Shown piece after piece: positions 11,296 through 23,530 of a stretch of DNA of 64,000 nucleotides. Position numbers and translations under genes: made by a program. The DNA comes from Talpa occidentalis (lineage: Eukaryota > Chordata > Mammalia > Eulipotyphla > Talpidae). The stretch spans positions 63,551,361 to 63,615,360 of the forward strand of contig NW_023605194.1 of the NCBI RefSeq assembly GCF_014898055.3, given 5' to 3'. A model generated the notes under the pieces. It was not told where the DNA came from. It worked only from the letters and a program-made list of their open reading frames with translations, and ran no database searches. The number at the start of each line of letters is the position of its first letter. Position 1 is the first letter of the stretch.

Positions 11296-11599
11296 TATGC
11301 ATATTTTTGAATAAAGAAAATAGAAACAGTAGAATATGTCCAAAAATTCTACTCACATCTGCCCATCTACCTGGATTCGTTCCAAATACCCTCCATATTT
11401 GCCTTTATGCACAAACTTTTTTTACTTCTAGTGAGATATTGTGTGCTAAACCCCAACAGTTCATGCTTACTCAAGGAAATTTCTCTAGTCAGTGTCTCGT
11501 GCATCATCTATTTTTCCCTGTCCACTGGGTATTTCCAAAACAAAAAAAACCCAAACAAACAAAAAACCAAAACCAAAACCAAAAACTAAACAATCAAAA

Positions 11600-12430
11600 C
11601 CATACAAACAATTATTTTTCCTACCCTAAAAAGCAAACCTATTTCTTGACCTTGCTCAGACTTCTAGCTACTATTCAACCTCTGTTCTAGCAAGATTACT
11701 CAAAATAGCCACATTTGTTTTCATACCCCACTGCTTCATTAAAGTTGTTCCAATCAAGATTAAAATGGCCTCAACATTGCTAAACCCAATGGTCAATTCT
11801 CAGTCTTTATTTTAAGTGATCACTTCTTACTTGAAGCGCTCTTTTTACTTGGTTTTCCCCATATCTCACTGACTCTTCTTTCCAATTTTTTGCTGGTTCC
11901 TGAATCTCCCCACCTTTTATTTTATTTATTTATTTTATTATTATTATTATTTATTTTATTTTATATAATTCTTACATCATTTTTCATCTTTGCACAATGT
12001 ATGCATTTTCATTTTGGTTATATTCCCCATACAATTGCACCCCCCCCTTTATTTTGACTCTAGTTCTTCATCTCCCCGCCCTTCCATCCTCACCCCCAAT
12101 AGTGTGTCTCTGGTTTATAGTTGTTTGTTGATTTTGATTATTACTTTGATTGCGTTCAAGGGATCACTGCTTGATCATCTTCTCTTTTCAATCTGCATTC
12201 CTTCCCTTTGTGATTTCATCTGGTCTTAGGGCTTTAAAAACAGACTCTACCCTAATGATCCTCAAATGTGTATTTTTAGCTCAGACTTTTTCTCAAGCTC
12301 CAGTCTCATATGCCCCTGGTTACTTGAATTGCAATGTCTAAAGTCATCACAAATTTGGCATGTTCGATGCTGAATTCTTAGTCTTTCTCTCTAAGTTTTT
12401 TCTTCTACATTTTTCCTTATTTCAGCAAAT
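11600..12430 (+). mobile_element. L2 LINE, reverse-transcriptase region, decayed
   Basis: The nucleotide order follows L2 ORF2 in sense. 'ctagctactattcaacctct' near 11665 corresponds to the conserved 'tagctaccgccctatctctc' of L2. 'gctaaacccaatggtcaatt' near 11780 corresponds to the L2 'gccaaacccaatggc' area. 'tggtcttagggctttaaaaa' near 12220-12240 is the stretch just before the L2 YADD box. Many frameshifts; no function remains. It is split by a short L1 tail at 11915-12150. Confidence 0.65.
11915..12150 (-). mobile_element. L1 3' end, severely 5'-truncated
   Basis: Same 3' terminal sequence as the L1s at 8133, 34314 and 51480: A/T-rich tail (TTAT)n, 'attcttacatcatttttcat', 'cattttcattttggttatat', a C-run near 12040, then 'tgtctctggtttatagttgt'. 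It is under 240 bp long and carries no coding part. It interrupts the L2. Confidence 0.75.
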
Positions 12431-12489
12431 AGAAACTCCATTTGTCCAGTTGATCAACTCACACACGCAGCCTTTAATAGTTACTTTTT

Positions 12490-12990
12490 AATTTTAGCGA
12501 CTTAAAACAACAATCACGTCTCATGATTTCTGAGGGGCAGGAGTAGTTTAGCTGGGGAGTTCTGGTTCAAGGTCTGTCATGAAGATGTAATTGATCAGTT
12601 GGCTGGGATTGCAGTCCCATCCAAAGGCTACACTGGAGGAAGATTTAGGGTCAAGCTCACTCACTTGTCTTGACAGGTCTCAGCTCTTTGCTGGCTGCTC
12701 TCCAAAGACGGGGTCCTCACCACTTGGGCCTCTCCACAAACTGCCTAAGTGTTCTGATGGTATCATGGCTGGCTTCTCTGTCAAGGGAGAGGAAGTGAGA
12801 ACAGCCAAGACAAAAACCAGTTGTTCAATAATCTAATACTGGAAGTGATATAACGTCACTTCTGCCATGTCCTGTTTTCTAGAATTGTCACTAAGTCCGG
12901 TCTATACTCAAGGGGCAGGAATTACACAGGGTGTGAATATCAGATCACGGGGGTTATTAGAGGCCATCTCAAAACTGCCTACTATGTAAC
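12490..12990 (-). mobile_element. ERVL/MaLR-type LTR, antisense
   Basis: Plus-strand landmarks fit a remembered MaLR-like LTR read backwards: 'agcgacttaaaacaacaatc' near 12495, 'gcctctccacaaactgcct' near 12728, 'cgtcacttctgccatgtcc' near 12853, and 'gggttattagaggccatctc' near 12950 close to the outer end. It is an old, solitary LTR. I give no subfamily. Confidence 0.6.
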
Positions 12991-15224
12991 CATTACCCAA
13001 TCTGTTAGCAAACCCTGTCCCTCTTTTTTCTCTTTGACCTCGTGTCCTTTCTTACTTCCTCCCTCCATTTCAGCTCCACTGGCTTCCTTGCTGTGCAATC
13101 AAGCCCTCACCACAGAGGTGTATGGTTCCTGGGTTTCCCTTAAGTCAAGAAAGATGAGGCGACCTGGGTGACACTGAGCAGGAGTTAATGATCAACTTCT
13201 GCTTTCTCAGGATCACTGTGCTGAAAATCATTGGCAGGGGGCCAAGTGCAATGGGAGGGGAGCCCAATCAGGGGCAGCTGCAGTGGTTTGGTTGAGGGTC
13301 TGACCGGCTGGGAGCCCCAGGTGGGTTGGAGGGTTTGTTGATAGAGGCGGAGGGTGACAGCAGAGTCACCATGGTTGAGCTCCAGGGGTTTGAATTGAGC
13401 ACCTGGAAGGATACGGCTGCTGTGAGGGGAGGCCTGGGGCAGTGTATGAATGTTGGGGACACACTAGGAGTTTGTACCAGTTACCCTTGAGGTGCCATTT
13501 GGAAGGTCAGAGTCACTGCGTGGGCAGCATCAGCAGAAGTGTGTGGAATCTACAGATCACTGAGCAAGGAGAGAGGAGAGAGAAGAGCACCACGAACTGA
13601 GGATCTGGGACATTCCCAGTTTCATTCATCTGGACAGGTAGGGGTTGCCCACCAGGGGGACAGGGCATGGGTGCAGGAGGCCAGCGAGGGGAGGAGAGAC
13701 TGCAGGACCCACTCCGCAGACTGGGATTCCCCTGTGTTCCCAGTTAGGGATAGAAGTGCTTCCAGGAGGGAGCGGCTGACTGTGCGAAGGGCAGGCAGCA
13801 TGTGGAGGTCACAGCAGACCTGGACGCCAGTGTGGCCCCCACATGTACCGAGATCCAGAGGGACGTGGTTGGTTCCTTCCTGGACCTTCGTGTCTCTGAA
13901 ACGTCCCCATTTTCCTTCCCACATCATTAGCACTCAGGGGAGGAGGACATGTGACTTTTTTCCCCCTTTTTTGGTTTTTTATTTCTGTTTTCTATTTTGA
14001 GCAGATGTGACTTTTTTTAAATGAAAAAATAATGGATTTTATTTTATTTAAAAGTAGAGTTAGGTCCTGGAGATGCTCTGAATCCTGCAAGCATAGTGGT
14101 GGGTTTGGAATAGCCCTCTGGTCCCTGAGTAGTTCTGGGTGGCTTCATGCCCAACTGAGGACACTGGTTCAGCGGGGCTGGACCTCCAAGTGGTCTTGAG
14201 TTGTCCCCTGTGGAGAACCAGACATCCGTTTCAGACAGCCTGTGTGGCCTCAGGGAGACTCCTGGCCCTTCTGTGACAATTCCTGCCTCTATCATGAGGA
14301 TGTTACAGTGGCCTTTGCACACAGGGCTGGTATAAGGCTGAGGGGCACCACCCTCTGTCATTCTACATCCACGTGACCTTTCTGAGAGTGGTGAATGTTT
14401 AGCTCATTGGCTGACTGCCCCAAGGCCAGCTCAGAAGGACTATTTTGGAGTCATTGTGAGGGACCATGGTCAATATGGGTTTGGAGAGCAGTCACCTGTG
14501 CCACATGTACCATCAGCTGTTCTGGTGGCTAGATATGTAGCAATCAGCAAAAGATGAGGTCAGTGTGGGACCAGGGAAGAGGTATGGCCATGACTAAGGA
14601 CATGATGGGCAGAGGCAGGTCTGGGCTAGAGTTGACCAGGTACAGCTTCCTCCCATCCACTGTGCCTCCCCATCGCTGGGCACAGACAGTGGCAGAGACC
14701 CCCGGCAGAAGATCCAGGAGAGGGAAGGGGTGACTCATGGCCACGGTGAGGTCCCTTCTCCCTGGCCCAGGCCCTCTCTCTCTCTGCCTTTTCTCACCCT
14801 AGCCATCATGCCAAGCCCCTGTCCTTAGAGATGCCTGACACTGCCCCTGGGGGAGATGTTGACCTTGGCGTGCACCATAGGGACAAGTCACAGGTAATGG
14901 CTCCTCCATGGGAAAGGCCATTTTGGAGGCACTTACAAACACAGCCTTAAATGTCAGTAAAAGTCATAAGATATGACCAGACCAGTCCAAGATCAATGAG
15001 GGAAAGCAAAAAACAAAACCAAAATGGTGTTAGCCATTGGGCAGCTTTCCCTGGGCCAGGGGGCCCGGTGGTTTCTATGGCGACAGTTCTTTGGGACCTT
15101 GAATCCTTGGGTAAGTGGAAGTCAGCTCTGAAGTTTCTTCTCCCAGTGTCTCCATCTCCTGCCCTTGCCCTCTGAGGCCACAGCCCCAGACAGAGAGTCC
15201 TCTCTTATGGCTTTGTTGTTTTGT
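12991..15224. other. Single-copy-looking GC-richer DNA, no gene seen
   Basis: GC content rises here and recognisable repeats stop. Open frames of 100-153 codons (13539-14000 plus, 13933-13622 minus, 14361-14044 minus) overlap on both strands and have no domain, so I treat them as chance frames in stop-poor GC-rich DNA. T/A-rich low-complexity patches occur at 13955-14050. Confidence 0.5.
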
Positions 15225-15745
15225 TAAATTCGCCTGCCTTTTCCAAATTGTGCATGAACAATGAGTGACTTTTATAATTTAAAAATAAGTCCTTATATTC
15301 AAATGCAAAAGAAAGTTTATGGCTTACTTTTAAAATAATGGAAGCAACTCCTGCTAAGCCTGGCAATTGCTTGGAAAAGTCATGTTCCTAGAGCCTTCCA
15401 CCACCCCCACCCAGAACTGGGTGGGGGGGGGTCCTCTGGCCTGACCCACTAAAACCTTTGGTGGTTAGCCAGGCAGATGGTGAGGGGGTTGTCAATTAAT
15501 TCATCACAGGGCCTTTCATTTTATGCCTATAGTCTTCTTGGCCTCCGGGTCTCCCCGTTCCTGCCCCCTTCTGTTTTTCCTGTTCCAAAATGACCAAAAG
15601 AAATACAGCCTCCCATTTCAGAGAAAAAAAATATTAATCTAAGTAGCCATTTAATAAAAACAGAAGTTCTCACTTGATCAAAAAATCAATTAGTTGGTGG
15701 AGAATTTTATTAGTCAATCATGTACGTAATTAAAAATATTGATGG
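15225..15745. promoter_or_regulatory. Candidate conserved noncoding (enhancer-like) block
   Basis: Three AT-rich islands (15225-15390, 15480-15560, 15600-15745) sit in otherwise GC-rich, repeat-poor DNA. They contain clustered homeodomain-type cores: GTCAATTAATTCATC near 15490-15505, ATCAATTAG near 15684, TAGTCAATCATG near 15711, and GTAATTAAAA near 15726. They have no repeat signature and no open frame. This looks like a developmental enhancer, but conservation could not be tested. Confidence 0.3.
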
Positions 15746-18594
15746 ATGGGCCACCCATGGCTGAGAGCTGCTGCTTGGCCCTAGCAATGTGGGGCAGTGG
15801 CTGGCATGGGGGCCCTGGGACGTGATCCAGAGTGGGGGCTATTAAATCATTCCCCAGTGTGTTTCTTCCAAGGTCAAGCCAGGACACGTTAGACAGGGAC
15901 TCAGCTAATCCTGGAATTTCAGTTTTTCTCATGTGAAAATAAGTCCTGATTGCACGGGGCTCTGGTGTGGATTAAAGGAGACAGTTGGGGCAGGCGATGC
16001 TGCAACCCCTGGCTCATGACAGGAGGGACTGTATTCCTGAGTTAAGGAATACTGGGCAACAAGTCTAGCCTTGTGCTGGGGCCTTGGGCTGGGAGGGACA
16101 GAAAGTCTCTGGGGCTTCCCTGGGCAGAGTCTCCCCCAGGTTCCTCTAGTGACAGAAGGAAAGGGGAGTTGGCATTCAGCGTCGCATTCTCAGCAACCAA
16201 CTCAGGGGGTCCAGGAGTAAGGGGCCAAGTCCCAGATTGCCGATGCTCTGTTATTTCTTGCTACAAATCACAGCTTAGAGACTTAAATGACATCGTTGAG
16301 TTAGCTCACAAAACTGGACATTGACTAGGATATGGAGGGACAGTTCTCCTGCCCAACTCAATTACAGTTGCCTGAGGCCAGGGAGGTTATCTCTGTATCT
16401 CCATTGACAAAGTACTCCACCCCATGCCTGACATTCTTTCTGATTACTATTAAGCAATCCTATTCTCCTCTAAAGTGAGATGGAAACACTTCCCTGACTC
16501 ACGAATGGGAAATGGAGAATGTGGGAGACCCCATAACTTGAACCCATGTTCAAGACTCCATAAGACTCCATAAAGACTCCATAAGACTCCATAAGACTCC
16601 AAAGCTTGTACCCGCTTCCCTATACTGTGAACCCAAGGCCATGCCTGTGCCGGGAACTGACCATTGGCTTGAGTCTTGGTACCTCGCCTACCCACTCAGC
16701 CTTGGTTTATCATCCTGGGTGGACTTGACCTCCCTCATGGAGGGGTGGGTGCCTTCAATTAGGTCACAGGGCCAGGTAAAGCAGCCAGCTGGCCCTCTGA
16801 GTGCTCCAGCCTGCCCGCCAGAGCCCAGCTTCACTCTCCTGAACCACTGCTGACTTTGTGGCTCCCCTTGCCTGGGACTTTTGCTGGGACACAACCCATG
16901 GAGTCCATCTGAGCCCACGGGGGGCCCAGCATCCTGAAAATCTTCCTTGACCGTGGTGGCGGCATGGGTCCCTTCCACTGTACTGTTGTGGCAGCAGCTG
17001 GACCCGCCCCTCAGAGTGTGGGTGTTTGTGGCTGTTGTGTGAGGCAGGATCACAGGGACACCTCAAATATTGAGTGGATTCAGCTCCTTGGATGCTGCTG
17101 GGGACTGAGCCACCAGTTGCTCCTCCCCCCTCCCCAATCCCTTCCCCAGCCTGTTTGACAGGCTCTGCTTATAAGTTCCCTCTCCCTTGAGGACCTCCTT
17201 TCCACCTATCTGGTAGACAGAGAGAGGGGTTGGGAGGCTCAAACCTCCTCCTTGTGCAATGTACAAGGAGGGGGATGGGGCTCCAGCAAGTGGATGGTGC
17301 AGGGGAAGGAGAGAAGGGAGCGACCTTACTGGGCCTGGGAAGTATCTGCTGTCAGCATCCCTCACCCTGTCCTTTCCCCAACAGGACCTTGGTCAGCCCT
17401 GCTCTGTTGAAGGGAGCCACCCGGGATGGGCTCCCTGTACCAGGCCCAGGGTTCACCTGCCCCTTCCTCCCAGGGACCCTGCCAGCCCTGCCTCTCTGGG
17501 CTCAGTGGTGAAGACCCTAAATGCTACCCCACCAGGAAGGATTCTGAGCTTCCTTCTGACACACAATTTTTCAAAGCCACCTTGAAATGTGGACTCTCGA
17601 GGCACTTGCAAGCAGGCTGCTCATCCTCTGTAAAACTTGACTATTTGTTTAGACTAGCTGACATTTCCATGGTCTTTTATTAAAGAAAATATCCTGGGGA
17701 GAAGGCAGGATGTTTGCACAGAGCTTATGCCCTCTGCCTCTGGCTTCCAGTGCCCAGAGCAGGGGGCCTGCACTGGGAGGGTGGGCGAGATGGCAGGGTG
17801 TTGGCCTTTCCCCTGCTCTTCTTTCATGGGAAGGAGGGGTGGCAGCAGCCCTGGCAGGTTTGGGGACCCTCCAGGTCTCTGTTTGGCTTCGTGCTGGGCT
17901 CTGAAGGGTAGAATAGATGGAGGCCAGGTGAGACCACTGCAGGACTTGGTCACTGAGCAAAGGCCCCTATGGACGCCACACATCTTCTACCCAGATCCAT
18001 TGGTTGTGCCCTGTGTCAGACTGTTTTGGTTTGGTGTACTGTGCCTTTTGCTCTCCTTTGTGTCTTTGTGTCAGCACCTGGCAGGGGCCCTGGCAGCCAC
18101 GGGGAAGGAGGGGCTGCTGGACACCATTTCCAACAAACAATCACATTTTTCTTTAGGATCTATTTCAACAACCACGCCCTTCCTGAGGCAAGCTCAACCC
18201 GGCCACCTGAGGCTTGAGAAATGTTCTTTTCTCTCACACTCACACGGGGACTTCTGAGGTGACTGCACTCAGTGTCTGGCCCCCTCCCCACCCCAGCCTG
18301 TGGTGTTATGGTTCCAACTCTGCTGTTGCTGGTGGTGTGACTCCCAGGGCGCCTGTGCAGCTGCAGACCTGCATGTGTCGTGAGTGATCTGAGGGGCTCT
18401 GTAGACAGCCCTAGGGTGTTCCCCATACATGACTCTCCCCAGGGCAGCCGGCAGGCTTCCCACACTAGGCCTGAATGCAGCACAGATACAAGGTCCTGGC
18501 ACCCCACCTGGCAGGTAGCAGGAACGTCACTTTTGTGTTCTGGAGAAAAGGAAAGAAGTCCTGCTCAGTGATGCCATCCAGGAATGCCCGGTGC
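15746..18594. other. Single-copy-looking DNA, no gene seen
   Basis: GC-rich sequence with many overlapping short frames on both strands (for example 17654-17983 minus and 17727-18257 plus), none with a recognisable protein. A small tandem array sits at 16552-16602. Confidence 0.5.
16552..16602. repeat. Minisatellite, 10-bp unit x5
   Basis: Five consecutive copies of AAGACTCCAT, with one extra A after the second copy and a final copy ending CCAA. The units are almost perfect, which implies a recent expansion. Confidence 0.95.
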
Positions 18595-18890
18595 CGAGAG
18601 TCAACAATTGAGGCTGATTTGGCCTTTATTAAATCACCTTGCAGGCCCCAACTTGCTGAGATGAATTGCTTTCACTCCCTTGAACCCATTTCGGGCAGTA
18701 TTCTTGTGAGTCTGTAAACATCCCACACCTTCCACTCCAGCTCCTGCCTGCAAATCACGGGAGGCATTTCCATTTTAATTGGCGCAAGTCTGCAGTTGAG
18801 ACCAACTGCTGACACAATTAGTCAGCGTCATTCTCAATCACCAGGAGAGGATTAGGAGAGTACAACTGCCTCCTGCTAGAAACTGAGCCG
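18595..18890. promoter_or_regulatory. Candidate conserved noncoding (enhancer-like) block
   Basis: A repeat-free island holding AGTCAACAATTGAGG (18599-18613), CTTTATTAAATCACC near 18627, TTTTAATTGGCGC near 18773, ACACAATTAGTCAGCGTCA near 18812 and a GGATTAGGAG (OTX/PITX-like core) near 18849. The composition and motif density resemble vertebrate developmental enhancers. This is inference only. Confidence 0.3.
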
Positions 18891-21009
18891 GGTCTGGGGC
18901 TGCCCCGTGGTTGTAGCAAACCAGGTTGGCTGAGCATCAGGAGGGGGTGTGGATGTCATGGGGCTGTAGTCCAGACTCCACCTGCCGGGGGTGGGGCTGG
19001 TCCCACTTGCTGGGAATGTCCCCTGTGGGCACTCAAAGTGTTGGAGTTTGCCAGCTTAAAAGGAGGGCTCCCAGCTGCTAGGAGCCTACTTGGGGGACAG
19101 GCCACATCTTCAGCATCCTCATAGGAGGGTGGAGAAAGGGGTTACAGAGGGAAGGAAGGGGACAGGAAAACGAAAGGGCAACATCAAAGAGGGAGGGGCC
19201 CAGGTATCTGCTAGACAGTGGGTGTTTCTTAGCTGACAGAGGGTAAGGGCCACACAGCTCTGGAGTTTACCCTGCCTGTCTCTCTTTTTAGATTCTTTCC
19301 AAAAGCTGAGGAAGCATCAGAGTCTCTGGGACAGGGAAGAGGCTAGTGGGGGGCCATGGGGGTATTATGAGCTTGCCCATATGCTAGAGTCCCTGTCTGA
19401 AATATGTCCAGACAGCACAGGGAGTCAGTAATCTCTGTGGCTCTCAGGCTGGCTCCTGGAAAGGTCTGGGACATAGCATTAGTAGAATGATTGAAGGCCA
19501 GGAGGGAGGACAATGGAAAGGCAAGTATAGGGTGGAGGTTTCCACCCAAGATGACACTCACAGGGCAGAACCAGGGCCTGATCATGGGAGACAAAAACAC
19601 ACCTGGGCTGGGATCAGAGAACGGCATCACCAAGGCTCCCTGGAGGTACTGAGCAGCCTCCCACCCCATGGGTGAGTGACAGATGCCCCATTTGGTTCCT
19701 GACCAGGGAGAAGAACTCAAGACATCCTGGCATAGATCTTAGAATCCAGAAAGTCAGCCCTGATTGGACAAAGCTTTGTTTCTAGGCCCCAGTTTCCCCT
19801 TTGGGGTGTATTCATTGTCAGGGGGCCGGCCTTTTGGACCAACCAGTCAGAACACTGTGGGATGGTTATAGGGAAGAGTGGGTTCAGGTCCCTGGGGTTT
19901 ACTGCCCGGCACCACCAGTTCCTGCAGTGTGGTCTAAGTCTTAAGAGGCACCTCCATGTCCTAGACTTTGGGGAGGGAGAGACAGCAGGAGTCACCCCAT
20001 TTCTGCACCTGCCCCAGCTCCAGTGAAGCTCAGACTGAGGGGTTGCTGACCTGGCAGGTCCTCCAAGTTATGTGCAGACATCAATATGTCGAATCCTCCA
20101 CCCCACTCACAGCTGGTGGGGCCAGTGGGTGTGGGCTGCTCAGATCACTGCATAAGATGTTGGGGGATCACCCTCTAAATAGCTTCCCCCATATGTTCAA
20201 GGGAGAGTGCAGGATCAGGGGGATAGTGGCTGAACCCTTTCTTCAACCTTTGAGAATTCCCTTGGTAGCATGATCCCCAAGCAGTCCAGCACAGGTTTGA
20301 GATTCCTCATGTGGGGGTGCTTCCAGGAGCCCACCTTGGAGCAACCTGCTCTGACCCTACAGCCCGAATTCCCCGTCGTGTGGTCCTCTGGTGACAGCAG
20401 TGGCAAAGTCTGGCGTTGGAACTTGGGAGGGCCATTGCAGTCCCACGGCCTCGCAGCTGCGATGCTGAGAGGGACCCCTGGTGCTGGGGGTGGATGGGTC
20501 AGGCTGAGCAGATTGGGGGCTGAGATGGGGCGTGCTTGGAGCCTCCCAAGGGGAGGACTGCCCCTGACCCCCGCTCTTCTAGGACAGCTTCCCACTTGGG
20601 AAAACTGAGGAGCTGCCTCATCTCCAGCCCTCCACATCTCCTCCCTGGTACACTCAGGAGTGGGGAGAAGCAGCTGGAGCTGGTGACCAGCAAGATACCA
20701 AGATTTTATTTAGACTCTCAGGCAAGGGAGGCCCCCTGGGGTGAGAGTTAACCCTGGCAGGTGAGCCCTGGGGGCCCTCCGATCCTGGACTCACCCTCGC
20801 TCAGTCCCTTGCTGTGAGCTCCCTGCCTCCCCTCCCTGAGCACCAGCTAGATAGTCTCCAAACCAAGAGAGGGGCCACCTTCAGACGCCTCGTAGAGTGT
20901 TTCCTGGAGCCCAGGGTTCCCCAGGGGGTGGTTACAGTGTAGGGGAGCATGGGGGGTTGAATTCCCATCTTTTATCTTACTTCAGGAGACTGAAAACTAC
21001 AGGCTCTGT
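18891..21009. other. Single-copy-looking DNA, no gene seen
   Basis: GC-rich. The open frames at 20215-20637 minus (140 codons) and 20270-20608 plus (112 codons) are antisense to each other, which is typical of chance frames. No splice-framed coding exon was found. Confidence 0.5.
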
Positions 21010-21800
21010 CTGTGTGCAACGTTTTTTTTTTCTTTGATTCTGATCCTTCCTAGAAACTTTCCTCCTTCTTCCATTCTCAACTCCCTGACCTGAATCACCT
21101 CCTCCTCACTCTTGCTGGACTGTTCTCCCTGTCACTTCTGCCCTAACTGTCCTCTTCAGCCAGTCAGCAGTTTCCCCACCCACCTCAGGCAGCATAGCAG
21201 GACCACTAGGCTCTCTTCTTTGGACACCTCCCTTCTCGGCACCCTCGGCATCACCAAGCTCACCCAGCCACCATCATCTCCATCCTGGACCACAGCAGAA
21301 GACTCTCCTTAGCCTCCCTGCTCCCTCAGAGCCCCATGACCTCTTGCACCCCTCCCCTACCCCATTCACACACATTAGCTACAGTGAGCTTTCCAAAATG
21401 ACAGTCAGGGCCTGTCACTCCTACATGCAGTAGCTTCCTGTTGCTGGTTGAATAAAATTCACATTCCTTCCATTGGCCCCCAGGGCCAATGTGCCCTTTG
21501 CGGTCCCTGGCCCCCTGCTCCTTCCTCAGCCACTCCCTTGCTTGGGACCACACTGCCTTCCATCCTTCCGCACCTTTGTGGCCTCAGGCCCCTGCACTTT
21601 TCTTTCTGCTGGGGCCCCTTTCTCCTCCTCACCTATCTGGCTTGTTCTCTCCCTTCAACCTCAGCTCAGCCGCAGTCTCTCCAGAGGGCCTTCCCTGACA
21701 TTCCCAGACATTTGGTATGAATTATATTTCCCCGAAGAACTTGTCATCCCCTTCTCTGGGCCTGCTGGGCCAATGAGTGAGCATCTTCCTTAGTGACTTG
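21010..21800 (+). mobile_element. L2 LINE 3' part, sense
   Basis: The order of words follows the L2 3' region: 'tccattggcccccagggcca' near 21470-21490, 'gcctcaggcccctgcacttt' near 21582, 'ctcctcacctatctggct' near 21625, and 'agagggccttccctgacatt' near 21683-21702 (the L2 'gaggccttccctgacca'). The ORFs reported over this stretch (for example 21448-21720) are only fragments of this dead element. Confidence 0.7.
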
Positions 21801-22470
21801 TTCACCATCTCTCACTTAAGAGAGGCAGGGTCTCACCTGTGTGACACACACACAGAGTAGTCATTGCTTTGGGGGCAGAGGGCTCACCCCCTCAGCAGGC
21901 GGTCAGCATTGAGGAGACCATGTTCCCAGTTGTCATAGACATGGTCCAGCCCTGTGTCTGCCGGGCACCACATGCTGCCCTCATACCCGTGGGTTCATTC
22001 CACTGAGGGTCTGGGTGTTGATGTGTCCTGTCCCACGGAGGAAGAAATGTCTTGAAAGCAAACACTCATGCCCAGGTCTGGCCCTCAGGAGCAGAGAAGT
22101 GGCCTGCAGGAGCCAGTGCAGGTACCAAGGACTGTGTTCCAGTCGCCTGCAGACACTGGTGGAGGCTCTTCCCTGGCCGAGCTGCACATGGCGGAGGCCT
22201 GGCTGCCCTCCAGCTGTGGCGGACATCTGCTGCAGCTGGGCCTGGCCCACGGCTCTGACACATGTGTTCTGCCTTGAACCCTCCACTGGGGATGTCCCCG
22301 ATGATGTGAGACTCACAGTGCGATTTCCTGTGATGTAATTAGCTCCCTGGAGCCTGGGGACTGGACGGCTGTGGGCGGGCTGAGGGTGGGCTCTCCTGTA
22401 AGTGTGCACAGCGCACGTGTGTGTGGGGGGGGCTGCTCCCCTGGGACTGTGGAGTCTGGCACGGAGAGGA
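21801..22470. other. No gene seen
   Basis: GC-rich. Overlapping frames on both strands (22015-22338 plus, 22409-21981 minus) have no recognisable protein. A short (CA)n occurs near 21845-21855 and a GT/G-rich tract near 22415-22430. Confidence 0.45.
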
Positions 22471-22479
22471 GCGGAGTTT

Positions 22480-22690
22480 GGTCTGATTTTTAAAGAGACA
22501 GTGTCACGGCCTCTCTAAGCACTTTGGAACTCAGAGGCCCAGCTTCCTGGTGCACCACTCAAGCAAGTGGCTGGCTGGCTCTCTGGCCTCAGTATGCCCA
22601 TTCATAAAATGGGAATAACAGTGCTACCTCATTCTCAGGCACACGGTGAGGTACAGTGTACGTGACAGGGGCTGAGGGCCATGCCTGCCG
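22480..22690 (+). mobile_element. MIR SINE, sense
   Basis: 'ctggcctcagtatgcccatt' followed by 'cataaaatgggaataacagt' and 'gctacctcattctcaggcac' at 22581-22643 is the MIR core and tail in sense orientation. Confidence 0.75.
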
Positions 22691-23284
22691 AGAGAGGGTG
22701 CTAGAAAATGCCACTGCTGAACTGTGAATGGACTGGGCTGGAAGGACTGTAGTGGAGGTGGAGGGGCCTCAGGCAAGTCTTCAAACTCTGAGGTTCTCTT
22801 TCCTGACTACTCAGGTGCAGCTGTGATGGCACATGGGCCCCAGAAGTCTGCCCTGTGCCAGGAATTAGAGGGATATTTACTCTCTTGCTGGAATCTAAAT
22901 TTTCTTCAGGCCTCAGTGGCTTGGAGTAGGCACATTTGAGAGAATTAGATTTTTTCCTGAAGTTCCCTGAGATTTTCCAACCTAGAAGATGGAAAGCACC
23001 AGCCCTCAGAAATCTGAGGGGAAAGGTGGAAGCTGGGAGCAGCAGGGAGCTTTGGAGCCTGCCCACTGCTGCAAGGATAGCGTGCATGAAAACCAGCACT
23101 GGATTTCTGGGGCTGCTGTGGGAGTAGGTGATGTCACACACTCATCTCTAGACCATTCTGGGAGAGCTCCAGTTCTCCTGCTGCCTCTCCCTCCAGGCAG
23201 GCCTCCATGGTGCATCGTCCAAGGAGGCTCAGGGTCCACAACTCTCTTGAGACACTCCTGCTCTTCTCCCCACAGCCAAGCTTG
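22691..23284. other. No gene seen
   Basis: Frames on both strands (23141-22701 minus, 146 codons; 22989-23459 plus, 156 codons) overlap and match nothing I know. Confidence 0.45.
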
Positions 23285-23530
23285 GCATAACAGAAAGATT
23301 AAAAACAAGAGCAGTGGTTGGAAAGGCTCTCCGGTCACCCAGAGTGTTAACTCTTTGGTGGGGCGGCCCCCTGCTCCCCCTGCTCCTCAGTTGTCTCCTC
23401 TGCCTGCTCCGGGGCCACCTGAGGTCCAAGCAGCAGTGTCGTGTGAAAGGATGGAATAATAAAGACAATAAAAATGAGGCAACTCAGGTTATTATTCTGC
23501 CCTCTGTGTCCTTGCTTTGCTAACTCTGTT
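23285..23530. promoter_or_regulatory. Candidate conserved noncoding block
   Basis: A sharp AT-rich patch at 23440-23500 (aataataaagacaataaaaa and ggttattattctg) lies in GC-rich DNA. AP-1/NF-E2-like GAGGCAACTCAGG sits between them. It is repeat-free. It may be regulatory, but the evidence is only composition and motif density. Confidence 0.2.

Noticed and set aside
13539..14000. 153-codon plus-strand frame with Arg/Ser-rich start
   Set aside because: Opposed by a 103-codon minus frame, runs into a T-rich low-complexity tract, no family resemblance.
16552..16602. Short direct repeats as a CRISPR-like array
   Set aside because: Units abut with no spacers and the DNA is mammalian: an ordinary minisatellite.
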